DNA of 64,000 bases from CAVYUC01 sp963783085. GTDB taxonomy: Bacteria; Bacteroidota; Bacteroidia; Bacteroidales; Prolixibacteraceae. The notes beneath the pieces are model-generated. The model had not been told where the DNA came from. It was given only the letters and a program-made list of their open reading frames with translations, and made no database searches. How positions within the stretch are numbered: position 1 is the first letter of the stretch; every line of letters begins with the position of its first letter. The stretch is from assembly GCA_963783085.1 (NCBI GenBank), contig CAWAMJ010000005.1, forward strand, positions 62,001 to 126,000. Direction: 5' to 3'. Positions 16,447 through 25,449 of the stretch are shown one piece after another. The translations under genes were made by a program, and so were the position numbers.

Positions 16447-17847
16447 ATGAAGTTTTTAAATTATATGTTGCCTCTGCTGCTGTTTTTTTCAAACCAGGTA
16501 ATGGGGCAACATTACCGGATTGAAGTAAGCCTGCCGTCTGCTGCCGGCAAAGATGTTTTATTGGCAAATCATTACGTGGGAAATATTTATGCCAAAGATA
16601 CCATTCGGTTGGATGAGGGCGGTCATGGCATTTTTGCCGCTGATTCGCTGTTGCCGCAAGGCATGTATAAAATTTTTCTCGACGAGGAAAACAACTTCGA
16701 TTTGCTTGTGGGAAACGACCAGGAATTTTCCGTCTCCAATTCCGGTTTTTCCGTAGAAAACCTGAAAGTGGAAGGTGCAAAAGAAACCGAAGCATTTGTC
16801 GATTACGTCATCTTTTTACGAAATCTTCAGAAAAGGGGCGCTGAGGTAAATGAAAAACTGAAAACAGCAACCGGTCCGGAAAAAGAGACATTAAAAGCTG
16901 AAATGGATGGATTTACCGAACAACTTCATAATGAATGGGACCAGATTAACAACGAGTATCCGGGTTCATTTGTGGCAAAATTTGTAAAAGCCAATTATGT
17001 TCCTGCCCTTGATGTTTCGACTCTTCCCGAAGAAGTACAGAATAACGATTCGCTGTTGCTGAGGGCGCGTTTTTATTATCAGCGCGAGCATTTTTGGGAT
17101 AATTTTGATTACACCGACGAGCGCTTTTTATATACACCGTTTTTCAAACCGAAACTTGAAACCTGGTTTACCAAAGTTCTGTATCAGAATTACGATTCGG
17201 TAAAAACGTATGTAATTAATTTTATTGAAGAAGTTCGTCCGCACCCGGCCATTTTCAGGTTTGCAACGTCGTGGTTTCTGAACAGCAGCATCAACAGTAA
17301 TATTATGGGAATGGACGCGCTGTTTGTCGATTTGGCGCGAAAATATTATCTCTCGGGCGAAGCAAGCTGGACTAATGAAGAATCAATGGAAAAAATCAGG
17401 GAAAATGTGCTTTTTATCGAAAATAACCTGATTGGGAAACAAGCGCCCGATCTAACGCTCGAAGGGGTCGACGGTGAATATTTCAACCTTTATCAGATTG
17501 ATGAGCCGGTAACCGTGGTTCTGATTTTTGAACCCGGATGTTCGCACTGCAAGGTTTTTGTCCCTGAATTCCATTCGGAAGTGTATGAAAAATACAGAGA
17601 TAAAGGACTGGCAGTTTATGCGATTTATTCCATGGACAATAAAGAGGAATGGGTTGAATTTTTGACAAAACACAACCTTTACGACTGGATAAACGTGTGG
17701 GACAAAGACGACGTTTCAAGGTTTAAAATCCTTTATGATGCCCGCAAAACGCCGGGTGTTTATGTTCTCGACAAAAACAAAAAAATAGTTGCCAAAAAAA
17801 TGACAGTGGAACAGCTAAAGAATTTTATGGAACACGAACTGGATTAA
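16447..17847 (+). CDS. TlpA-like thioredoxin-fold protein with DUF4369/DUF5106-type regions
   Basis: A 466-residue exported protein (signal 1-21, ending MGQ). The first ~100 residues are a DUF4369-like beta domain, the middle (about 110-320) is helical as in DUF5106 proteins, and the C-terminus (about 335-466) is a TlpA-type thioredoxin domain. The redox motif is C-S-H-C in FEPGCSHCKVFVPEF. The cis-proline is in KTPGVYVLD. Such proteins serve periplasmic disulfide reduction in Bacteroidetes; the substrate is unknown. Its end overlaps the convergent STAS frame by 23 bases. Confidence 0.85.
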   Translation: MKFLNYMLPLLLFFSNQVMGQHYRIEVSLPSAAGKDVLLANHYVGNIYAKDTIRLDEGGHGIFAADSLLPQGMYKIFLDEENNFDLLVGNDQEFSVSNSGFSVENLKVEGAKETEAFVDYVIFLRNLQKRGAEVNEKLKTATGPEKETLKAEMDGFTEQLHNEWDQINNEYPGSFVAKFVKANYVPALDVSTLPEEVQNNDSLLLRARFYYQREHFWDNFDYTDERFLYTPFFKPKLETWFTKVLYQNYDSVKTYVINFIEEVRPHPAIFRFATSWFLNSSINSNIMGMDALFVDLARKYYLSGEASWTNEESMEKIRENVLFIENNLIGKQAPDLTLEGVDGEYFNLYQIDEPVTVVLIFEPGCSHCKVFVPEFHSEVYEKYRDKGLAVYAIYSMDNKEEWVEFLTKHNLYDWINVWDKDDVSRFKILYDARKTPGVYVLDKNKKIVAKKMTVEQLKNFMEHELD

Positions 17848-18199
17848 GTTTCGTCCGTTTGGTTTGTGAAAGTACATTTTCTGCGCTTGTCAGCGCCTGT
17901 TCAAACGAATCATAGATATTTTTCGTTCCTGTTATTTGGTCGATTTCGTTTTTATAAAGATCCTTTTTAATATTTTCGTTTACGCCCGATAAAAAAACCA
18001 GGGTTCCTGATTCTGTTAAAATCCGGAGCGTTTCCTTCAGGTTTCGTATTCCGGTGATATCCACGAACGGCACATGGCGCATTCTAATAATGATAATTTT
18101 CTTTTTGGAACCGATTGATTTAAGCACTTCGCAATATTGCTTTGCTGATGCAAAAAACAAGGGCCCGCTGATTTCGTAAATTCCGATATTTTCATTCAC
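17825..18199 (-). CDS. STAS domain, displaced C-terminal part of the SulP transporter
   Basis: A STAS (sulfate transporter and anti-sigma antagonist) domain of 124 residues starting at a GTG: GIYEISGPLFFASA, IIIRMRHVPFVDITGIRNL, GTLVFLSGV. In SulP proteins this domain is fused to the membrane part. In-frame translation upstream of the GTG gives N-P-F-L-T-R-I-D-S-D-V-I-E-D-Y-S-K, the usual SulP-STAS linker, so the true gene very probably continues from 18228-19502. Removing one A from the AAAA run near 18250 joins both frames. I therefore treat it as half of one gene. Confidence 0.85.
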   Translation of the reverse strand: MNENIGIYEISGPLFFASAKQYCEVLKSIGSKKKIIIIRMRHVPFVDITGIRNLKETLRILTESGTLVFLSGVNENIKKDLYKNEIDQITGTKNIYDSFEQALTSAENVLSQTKRTKLNPVRVP

Positions 18200-18227
18200 C
18201 TTCGAATAATCTTCAATAACATCCGAA

Positions 18228-19502
18228 TCAATTCTTGTCAGGAATGGATTTTCCGAGATCAGCCATTCTTTTCATAAACAACAGGGCCGAAAGTACCACA
18301 CCAACTTCGATAGCCACAGTTAAGTCGACAAGTACGGTGAGGAAAAATGTGCTAAGCAACACCAAAACATCGAACACGGAGCCTTTTAATACGGAACGAA
18401 AACTTCTCCATTCGCTCATGTTGTAGGCAACAACCATAAGAATGCCAGCCAGAGTGGACATCGGAATCAGTTTTACCCAACGACCAAAAAACAGCATGAT
18501 CAGCAGAAGTGTGACAGAATGAATAATACCGGCGACAGGTGTTTTTCCGCCGTTTTTCACGTTGGTAGCGGTTCGCGCAATTGCCCCTGTGGCAGGAATC
18601 CCACCAAAGAACGGAGCCGCGATGTTGGCAATTCCCTGTGCAATCAATTCGGTATTGGAGCGGTGGTTACCTCCAATCATACCGTCTGCTACAACCGCAG
18701 ACAGAAGCGATTCTATTGCGCCCAGCAACGCAATTGTTAATGCCGGTTGCAGGTAATAAGCCAGATTGGTCCACTCTATTTCAGGCATTCCAATTTTTAA
18801 CGATCCTGCAATATTTCCAAAAAAAGTTTCGATGGTATGCACCGGTAAATGAAACCCCTGAACTGCAACTGTTCCCAGCACCAGTGCGATTACCGAGCCG
18901 GGAATCCTGGGAATAAACCGTTTGGTGAAAACAACAATAAGAATGGTTACACCCGTTAAAAGCACCGCAAATAGATTGACATCGGGTATTTGGGAAAGGT
19001 AAACACCCCATTTTGCAATAAATCCGGGTGGTAATTTATCAACATTCAATCCCAGGGCATCTTTTACCTGCGTGGTGAAAATAACTACTGCAATGCCGCT
19101 TGTAAAACCTACAATCAACGGATGAGGGAAATATTTGAGCAACGTGCCCAGTTTCAGCAAACCAAAAATTACCAGGATAATTCCTGCAAGAATTGTGGAT
19201 ACCAGTAAACCGTTTAAGCCATATTCCGACAGGATGCTGTAAATAATAATGATAAACGCGCCGGTTGGCCCGGCAATTTGCACGCGGCTTCCTCCAAGCA
19301 GCGACACCAAAAATCCTGCAATAATCGCTGTTGCCAGTCCTTTTTCGGGTGAAACTCCTGAGGCTACCGCAAATGCCACGGCCAGCGGAAGTGCAACTAT
19401 TCCCACAACCAATCCGGCCATTGCATCGGTTGCAAACTGCCTGGCTGTGTAATTCTCTTTTATAACAGTAAGAAATTTCGGCTTAAATAATTTGTCCATC
19501 AT
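18228..19502 (-). CDS. SulP family anion permease, membrane part (frame-shifted before STAS)
   Basis: The transmembrane part of a SulP/SLC26 carrier, which moves sulfate, bicarbonate or other anions. Marks are VVGIVALPLAVAFAVASGVSPEKGL near the N-terminus, SRVQIAGPTGAFI, and GGIPATGAIARTATNVKNGGKTPVAGI. About ten to twelve helices are predictable. I start at the ATG at 19502; longer readings add unconserved residues. It ends in MADLGKSIPDKN, an abrupt tail, with the STAS domain 29 bases downstream in another frame. A single extra base explains this. Confidence 0.87.
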   Translation of the reverse strand: MMDKLFKPKFLTVIKENYTARQFATDAMAGLVVGIVALPLAVAFAVASGVSPEKGLATAIIAGFLVSLLGGSRVQIAGPTGAFIIIIYSILSEYGLNGLLVSTILAGIILVIFGLLKLGTLLKYFPHPLIVGFTSGIAVVIFTTQVKDALGLNVDKLPPGFIAKWGVYLSQIPDVNLFAVLLTGVTILIVVFTKRFIPRIPGSVIALVLGTVAVQGFHLPVHTIETFFGNIAGSLKIGMPEIEWTNLAYYLQPALTIALLGAIESLLSAVVADGMIGGNHRSNTELIAQGIANIAAPFFGGIPATGAIARTATNVKNGGKTPVAGIIHSVTLLLIMLFFGRWVKLIPMSTLAGILMVVAYNMSEWRSFRSVLKGSVFDVLVLLSTFFLTVLVDLTVAIEVGVVLSALLFMKRMADLGKSIPDKN

Positions 19503-19744
19503 GTTCTGTTGAAAAAACGTGCAAATGTAACGGCTGGAATGATCCAAATTCTAAAAAGGTGAAAATTATTTTTAATATGTACTTTAAGTTAAGTCAGGCA
19601 TACAAAAGGCGGATTATGGCAAACAAGAGCTGTCTGTTGTTGTTAAAATACCTGGTTCATTTTCTTGTATTGCAACGTTAAATGCAGGATATTTTTTCCG
19701 AAAGTTTATTTGTATCTTTTAAAAATGAAACTGAAATTTCGAAA

Positions 19745-20218
19745 ATGGCTGAATTTTTAACAAAAACCGATGTGCGAGATGCGCAAAAATTATGGGGTGA
19801 AGGAATCATTGAAATTGGTGAAGCTTATACCAAAAAGAAAGATTATAAAAGCCTAACAGAGCAATTTATCCACCGGCATTACGGCTATCAGGAAGGACTC
19901 GTTCTTTTCAAGCCGACACTTGCTTCCAAAGAGCAATTTCGTGATAACTTTGAAAAAGCGCTTTCCTATTTCATTGCCGGGAATCCCGATTTTCCGGAAG
20001 ACCAGGGTTTTGCATTACGTCCCTGGACAGAAGTGAAATTCCGCAATGCCGGAATCATTCTGATAAAGAACCATGCTGTGGCAATGGGAAATTATTATTT
20101 CACCGATCCCACCGGATATAAAGTTAAAGTGGAGTATACGTTTGGTTATTTCAAAAATTCCGAAGGAATTATCAAAATCCATTTGCACCATTCATCGCTG
20201 CCGTATTCAAATGATTAG
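19745..20218 (+). CDS. NTF2-like/SnoaL-fold conserved protein
   Basis: A 157-residue soluble protein with the pattern of NTF2-like proteins (helical N-terminus, then curved beta sheet): YGYQEGLVLFKPTLASKEQFR, FALRPWTEVKFRNAGI, HAVAMGNYYFTD, VEYTFGYFKNSEG. I begin at the ATG 19745 (MAEFLTKTDV); a longer reading from 19682 adds residues with no typical pattern. Such proteins are often annotated as hypothetical or, misleadingly, as phosphoribosyl-AMP cyclohydrolase. No catalytic residues can be named. Confidence 0.65.
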   Translation: MAEFLTKTDVRDAQKLWGEGIIEIGEAYTKKKDYKSLTEQFIHRHYGYQEGLVLFKPTLASKEQFRDNFEKALSYFIAGNPDFPEDQGFALRPWTEVKFRNAGIILIKNHAVAMGNYYFTDPTGYKVKVEYTFGYFKNSEGIIKIHLHHSSLPYSND

Positions 20219-20369
20219 CCGTGAACCGGATAAATCAGAAAGCGGGAATTTACGAACCGCGCTCTTGTTATCGGTTTAACCAATGAAAGTTTAAAAACTT
20301 GAAATGCCACAGAATTGAATTCGATACAACCGGTTTTTAATCGGATATATTCACCAAAATTCCAAAAAA

Positions 20370-21191
20370 ATGAAAAAGCTAAACTTAACAATTCTCTCCC
20401 TGATTTTCATTTCAACTGCCTGGTGCCAGACCGCATCTGAACTGGCGAAAGGCGTTAATTTCATCGAAACGGATACATACACCGAACAGGAAAATCTGGA
20501 ACTGTTGAAGTTGTATGAAAACCTTCGCGTTGCCGATGTTTCAGACGGAATGGATATGGCAGGTTTACCAAACACCGGTTTGGTTGATCCGGCCATTCAC
20601 CCGGATTGGGTGGATCGGAGCGATCTTTCGCACATTATTCGCGGGATTGCAGTTACCGCCCGCTATGTTCCCACACAACGTGTTGACCGGCCTGAACCTG
20701 GACAGGATTTTTCAGAATGGGAAGGTCATTTTTACGGAACTTATTCCAGCGAAGCATTTACTGATGTTATCCAAAAAGGTTCGGTTGTGGTTATCGACGA
20801 CGTGGAAGATAAAGATATTGGTTCAATTGGCTCAAATAACATTATGGGATGGGTACGGGCAGGTGCAGTTGGCGTGGTAACTGATGCCGGCTCACGTGAT
20901 ACCGACGAGGTGGCCATTGAAAAAGTTCCTTTGTACCTGCGGAAAAAAGGCCGTGGAATCCGCCCGGGCAGAAATGAACTGGAGTCGGTGAACCGGCCGG
21001 TGGTTATTGGCGGAGTTCTTGTGCGGCCGGGGGATGTTGTAGTTGCCGATGGCGACGGTGTTGTTGTGGTTCCACGGAAAGTAGCGCACGACGTAGCACT
21101 GAATGCCCAAAAGGTATTGGAAAAAGATAAAGCCGCACGTCGTAACCTGTATAAAAGTTTGGGCCTGCCAATGGATAAAACGGTAGAATAG
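20370..21191 (+). CDS. Exported RraA-like family protein
   Basis: The RraA/HMG-aldolase fold occupies residues about 45-270: VADVSDGMDMAGLP, IRGIAVTARYVP, GSVVVIDD, GAVGVVTDAGSRD and VRPGDVVVADGDGVVVVP. These include the G-x-x-x-D-x-G-x-R-D binding loop of the family, which binds a metal with oxaloacetate- or HMG-type substrates. Unusually, residues 1-20 form a signal peptide (ISTAWCQ), so this copy should be periplasmic. Length is longer than the ~160 residues of classic RraA because of an insertion around residues 60-110. Confidence 0.8.
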   Translation: MKKLNLTILSLIFISTAWCQTASELAKGVNFIETDTYTEQENLELLKLYENLRVADVSDGMDMAGLPNTGLVDPAIHPDWVDRSDLSHIIRGIAVTARYVPTQRVDRPEPGQDFSEWEGHFYGTYSSEAFTDVIQKGSVVVIDDVEDKDIGSIGSNNIMGWVRAGAVGVVTDAGSRDTDEVAIEKVPLYLRKKGRGIRPGRNELESVNRPVVIGGVLVRPGDVVVADGDGVVVVPRKVAHDVALNAQKVLEKDKAARRNLYKSLGLPMDKTVE

Positions 21192-21309
21192 GTTCTCGCA
21201 GGTCAGTCCTGTCAAAAGGATTTCGTTTGTCGCCTGATGAACGGAATTTTTTTTAAGCATTTTTTACTGGCCGAAAAAATAAGCAGTTCGAACATTTCCT
21301 TTTTGCGGC

Positions 21310-22305
21310 ATGTTAAGTTGGGAAAACACGGATGTTATGACCAACCCTGTAAACAACAAAAAAAGTATTGGACGCAACGCCAAAAGTCCGAAAGAAATTC
21401 CCAAAAAAGGCTGGAAGCAAATCCTGTTGCGCGTAAAAGATGAAATCAAAAACGACAACGTTTCCATTGTTGCCGCCGGTGTTGCCTTCTATTTTTTCCT
21501 GGCTTTATTTCCTGCCATTGCCGCCGTTGTTTCCATTTACGGACTTGTTGTAACGCCGGCACAGGTTGAGCAGCAAATGACCGAAATGGCAAATGCACTT
21601 CCCGCAGAAGCCTATCAGTTGGTGTCGGATATTTTACATCGTGTAGCAGGGAAATCGGGCGAAACACTTGGCTGGAGTTTGATTGTTAGCATTTTGCTCA
21701 GTCTTTGGAGTTCAAATAAAGCCACTTCGGCAGTTTTCGAAGGAGTTAACATTGCCTACAATGAATCAGACGATCGCGGTTTTATCAGGAAAAAGGCGCT
21801 GACACTGGCTTTTACGCTCGGCGGAATTCTCACCGGAATTATAAGCGCTGCTTTTGTTGTTGGTTTTCCGGCTGTAATCGATAAGCTGAATTTGCCGGGA
21901 ACCCTGCAGGCACTGTTGGCTTTTGCCCGCTGGATAGTTCTTGCCATAATTATTTACCTTGTGATAGCTGTTACATACAAGTTTGCGCCGCACCGCGCCA
22001 GTCCTAAATTTTTATGGATTAATCCGGGTGCAATATCAGCCACGGTTCTTTGGCTCGGAGGTTCATTGTTATTCACTTATTATGTTAATAATTTCGGAAG
22101 TTACGACAAAGCTTACGGAAGCATTGCCGCCGTTGTTATTTTATTGCTTTGGTTTTACCTGACCGGTTTTATCATCATTCTGGGTGCTGAAATTAATTCA
22201 GAAATCGAACACCAGACACATGCAGATACCACTGCCGGACCGGATAAACCACCGGGGAAGCGTGGCGCCTATTATGCTGACAGGGTTGCAGATGGTTATG
22301 AGTGA
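21310..22305 (+). CDS. YihY/virulence factor BrkB family membrane protein
   Basis: A 331-residue integral membrane protein of the YihY/BrkB (former RNase BN) family: KDEIKNDNVSIVAAGVAFYFFLALFPAIAAVVSIYGL, then WSSNKATSAVFEGVNIAYNE, and GSIAAVVILLLWFYLTGFIIILGAEINSEIEHQT at the end. About six helices. Function is unsettled; E. coli YihY is not a nuclease. The ATG at 21337 is an alternative start. The following gene is a paralogue with the same architecture. Confidence 0.88.
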   Translation: MLSWENTDVMTNPVNNKKSIGRNAKSPKEIPKKGWKQILLRVKDEIKNDNVSIVAAGVAFYFFLALFPAIAAVVSIYGLVVTPAQVEQQMTEMANALPAEAYQLVSDILHRVAGKSGETLGWSLIVSILLSLWSSNKATSAVFEGVNIAYNESDDRGFIRKKALTLAFTLGGILTGIISAAFVVGFPAVIDKLNLPGTLQALLAFARWIVLAIIIYLVIAVTYKFAPHRASPKFLWINPGAISATVLWLGGSLLFTYYVNNFGSYDKAYGSIAAVVILLLWFYLTGFIIILGAEINSEIEHQTHADTTAGPDKPPGKRGAYYADRVADGYE

Positions 22306-22389
22306 GAGGAATTTTGAAAGCGCCATTTGAATTGGAACATGACTTTTTTCACCTGAAAAGGTTTGATGATAACAGGAGGAATTGAAAAA

Positions 22390-23367
22390 ATGAAAAAAGA
22401 TAAAAAGAAGTATGAAGCAAAACAAGGGCACGATGCCGGTAATCCGCTAAAAATACCCAAAGAAGGCTGGAAACAAATAGCGTTTCGGGTTAAGGATGAA
22501 ATTCGAATGGATAATGTAACGATTGTTTCCGCCGGTGTGGCATTTTATTTTTTTCTGGCTTTTATTCCTGCAATTGCTGCAATTGTTTCCATTTACGGAT
22601 TAGTGGTTAATCCGGAGCAGGCAGAGCAGCAAATGAAACATCTGGTAGATTCGTTGCCCCGCGAAACATATCAGTTAATTTCATCGGTGCTTAGCCAGGC
22701 CGCAGCCCAAACCGGTACAACCTTGAGCTGGAGTTTGATTTTTAGCATTCTAATTAGTCTATGGAGTTCGAACCGGGCAACTACTGCAGTTTTCGAAGTA
22801 CTGAATATCGCATATGATGAAAAGGAAAACCGCAGCATCCTGAAAAGAAAAGCCCTTACGTTATTGTTTACAGTTACCGGAATAATAATTGGAATTTTGA
22901 GCATTGTGTTTATTATCGGTTATCCGGCGATTATAAATAATTTTGATTTGCCTGAGATACTGAAGTCTGCATTGGCATATATTCGCTGGCTGGTTCTTGC
23001 TGCAATCCTGTTTTTCGTTTTGGCCGTAACATATAAAGTTGCCCCATTCCGGAGCAGTCCAAAATTTCGCTGGATTGCTCCCGGTGCACTGATAGCCACA
23101 ATACTCTGGATTGGAGGTTCCATGTTATTTGCTGTTTATATAAAAAATTTCGGAAACTTCGACAGAACATACGGAAGTATTGCCGCCGTTATTATTTTAA
23201 TGCTTTGGTTTTATCTTTCAGGTTTTATTATTATCATGGGAGCTGAAATTAATTCAGAAATCGAACATCAAACCTACGTAGACACAACAGTAGGTCCCGA
23301 TAAACCAATGGGTGAACGCGGGGCATATCACGCCGATCATTCGACCGGGGAAAATAAGATTTTCTAA
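22390..23367 (+). CDS. YihY/BrkB family membrane protein, tandem paralogue
   Basis: The second YihY copy (325 residues), clearly homologous to the gene before it over the whole length: KDEIRMDNVTIVSAGVAFYFFLAFIPAIAAIVSIYGL, WSSNRATTAVFEVLNIAYDE and the same C-terminal EINSEIEHQT. I chose the ATG at 22390 since it follows a canonical AGGAGG with good spacing; the upstream ATG at 22363 precedes that site. It is a local tandem duplication, 84 bases after the first copy. Confidence 0.9.
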   Translation: MKKDKKKYEAKQGHDAGNPLKIPKEGWKQIAFRVKDEIRMDNVTIVSAGVAFYFFLAFIPAIAAIVSIYGLVVNPEQAEQQMKHLVDSLPRETYQLISSVLSQAAAQTGTTLSWSLIFSILISLWSSNRATTAVFEVLNIAYDEKENRSILKRKALTLLFTVTGIIIGILSIVFIIGYPAIINNFDLPEILKSALAYIRWLVLAAILFFVLAVTYKVAPFRSSPKFRWIAPGALIATILWIGGSMLFAVYIKNFGNFDRTYGSIAAVIILMLWFYLSGFIIIMGAEINSEIEHQTYVDTTVGPDKPMGERGAYHADHSTGENKIF

Positions 23368-23389
23368 AACAAAAGCGATTATCCCAACA

Positions 23390-24397
23390 CTACATAGCCA
23401 GTCGGTTCAGTGTTTTTAACAGTTCGTAAATCTCATGAAATTCCAGTATGGAATTGCCGGATTTAAGTTGCCAAAATTTGTTATTCGCCACAACATGAAA
23501 ATCCGGTTCCGCTTCCACTACAATTTGATAGCCGGCACGGTTCAGGGCGCGCAATGTCCAGACCAGCGGTAATCCTTCTCCTTCCACTTTCACTTTGGCC
23601 CGAAAATCTTTCCTGAAATAATATTCACCTTCCTGTTCATCGAACCCGATATGTTCATTTTTGAACAACAAACCAAGCCAGCCTTTCAGCACAGCATCTT
23701 CAGGGGCGCCTTCAAAATTTCCTGTTTCAGTAACAATCCACAATTTATCTACTTCGCGCAATGCGATATTTAAATCGTGCGACGAAAGAATAATTGTTTT
23801 CTGCTTTTCCCGCGCCAGCACCTGCAGCAGGTGAAAAATTTCATATTTGTTGCTCACGTCCAGAAATGCCGTGGGTTCATCGAGAACAATTACCGGTGTA
23901 TCCTGTGCCAGAGCCCTTGCAATCATTGCCCGCTGCCGCTCTCCGTCGCTGATTTGTGTGATTGGCCGCGAATTTAGCTTTTTCAATCCCACTTTTTCAA
24001 TGGATTCATTTACAGCTTTTCTATCTTTTTTCGAAAGCACCCCAATCCAGTTGGTATATGGAAACCGGCCGTATGCCACCAAATCAAAAACCGTCATATT
24101 CGGCACTCTTACATTTTCGGTGGAAACAAAACTCATAATTTGTGCGATTCCTTTTGCATTAAACTGCTGCAATGGTTTTCCTTTGATTTTTACTTTTCCG
24201 GAAAAATAGGGTTGAAATCCAGCCATCGTTCTCAAAATCGTACTTTTTCCAATTCCGTTACATCCTATCAACGCCACCATTTCGCCCGTTGAAGCTGAAA
24301 AATTTATGTTTTTGAGGATTTCCAAAGGTTCGCCTCCCGGTTGCTGATAGCCCACCGTAAGGTTCTGAAGCTCGATATTGAATTTTTTTTCCTTCAT
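23390..24397 (-). CDS. ABC transporter ATP-binding protein, FecE/BtuD type
   Basis: ATPase of a binding-protein-dependent importer for iron complexes, haem or cobalamin. Walker A is GCNGIGKST (residues about 43-51), the signature is ISDGERQRAMIARAL, Walker B is VIVLDEPT, and the H-loop is SSHD. The second position of the usual G-x-N-G-x-GKS is Cys. About 85 residues after the NBD form a C-terminal extension not typical of FecE. I start at the ATG at 24397, which overlaps the permease stop by one base; an earlier in-frame ATG lies inside the permease. Confidence 0.9.
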   Translation of the reverse strand: MKEKKFNIELQNLTVGYQQPGGEPLEILKNINFSASTGEMVALIGCNGIGKSTILRTMAGFQPYFSGKVKIKGKPLQQFNAKGIAQIMSFVSTENVRVPNMTVFDLVAYGRFPYTNWIGVLSKKDRKAVNESIEKVGLKKLNSRPITQISDGERQRAMIARALAQDTPVIVLDEPTAFLDVSNKYEIFHLLQVLAREKQKTIILSSHDLNIALREVDKLWIVTETGNFEGAPEDAVLKGWLGLLFKNEHIGFDEQEGEYYFRKDFRAKVKVEGEGLPLVWTLRALNRAGYQIVVEAEPDFHVVANNKFWQLKSGNSILEFHEIYELLKTLNRLAM

Positions 24398-25449
24398 TAT
24401 GAAACTGATGCGAACCTTTTGTTTTTGATGATCATCCAAATGATTACGGGAATGCCGATGATGGCTGTAACTGAATTGATTGGCAGCGTTGTTTGCAACC
24501 CCGGCAATTGCGAAACAATGTCGCTGAGCAGCATGGTAATGCTTCCGGCCAAAACAACTGCCGGAACCAGAATTAAATGGTTTGAAGTGCGAAATATTAC
24601 ACGGCAAACATGAGGCACGGCAATTCCGATAAAACCAATGGGGCCGCAAAAAGCTGTGATTGTGCCGGCAAGTAAACTGGTGCTCAGAAATATTACCGCC
24701 CGGCTTCCTTTGATGGAGACGCCCAGCGACCGCGCGTAATTTTCGCCTAAAAGGAATGCATTCAGGTCTTTGATTTTCAAAAAAGCAAGAGCTGTTCCTG
24801 CTAACACGGCTGGAATTAAAACCGCGAGCTGCGACTGTGTTACACTGCCGAGGCTTCCCATCGTCCAGATAATGAATGCTTTTAACATCGATTCGTTGCT
24901 GAAATACTGGAGAATATTTACGATGGCTGCCACTGCGCTGGTAAACAAGATTCCCAGAATTAAAATAGTCATAATGTCGTTAACCCGCACGGAAACGTAT
25001 AAAACCAGCAACATCACCAGAAAAGAACCTGCCCAGGCCACCAGGGCAAGCGACCACGCACCTGTTACCGTTACAATCCCAAGCGCCAGCGACGATGAAA
25101 ATCCCAGAACGAACAGCGCCACTCCCAAACTTGCGCCCGCACTGATTCCCAATACATACGGGCCGGCCAGCGGATTTCTGAAAACGGTTTGCATTTGCAA
25201 TCCGCTCAACGATAAGGCAGCGCCGGTAAAAATTGCCGTCAAAGCTTTTGGAAAGCGGAATTCGAGAAGAATGGTCCGGAAAGTCTCATTGCTGCCTGCG
25301 GAAGGAAACAGCGCCGGAAGTATTTGATTCAGGGGAATAACAACCGAACCTAAAAGTAAATCAGCTAAAAAAAGGATCAGCAGCATGATGCCTGCCAAAA
25401 TAAAATAAAGGCGGACCGGCCGTGTGTTATGATCCTGTTGCTTTTTCAT
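24397..25449 (-). CDS. FecCD-family ABC transporter permease
   Basis: A 350-residue permease of the BtuC/FecCD family with about ten helices. Family marks include the LEFRFPKALTAIFTGAALSLSGLQMQTVFRNPLAGPYVLGISAGASLG block and the late GTITAFCGPIGFIGIAVPHVCR block. It forms a homodimeric channel with the ATPase encoded next. Its ATG overlaps the stop of the binding-protein gene (ATGA), so the three import genes are translationally coupled. Confidence 0.93.
   Translation of the reverse strand: MKKQQDHNTRPVRLYFILAGIMLLILFLADLLLGSVVIPLNQILPALFPSAGSNETFRTILLEFRFPKALTAIFTGAALSLSGLQMQTVFRNPLAGPYVLGISAGASLGVALFVLGFSSSLALGIVTVTGAWSLALVAWAGSFLVMLLVLYVSVRVNDIMTILILGILFTSAVAAIVNILQYFSNESMLKAFIIWTMGSLGSVTQSQLAVLIPAVLAGTALAFLKIKDLNAFLLGENYARSLGVSIKGSRAVIFLSTSLLAGTITAFCGPIGFIGIAVPHVCRVIFRTSNHLILVPAVVLAGSITMLLSDIVSQLPGLQTTLPINSVTAIIGIPVIIWMIIKNKRFASVS

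Noticed and set aside
24397..24649. N-terminal extension of the ABC ATPase
   Set aside because: The extra 84 residues are His/Ser/Asn-rich, antisense-like to the overlapping permease, and precede the obvious MKEKKF start.
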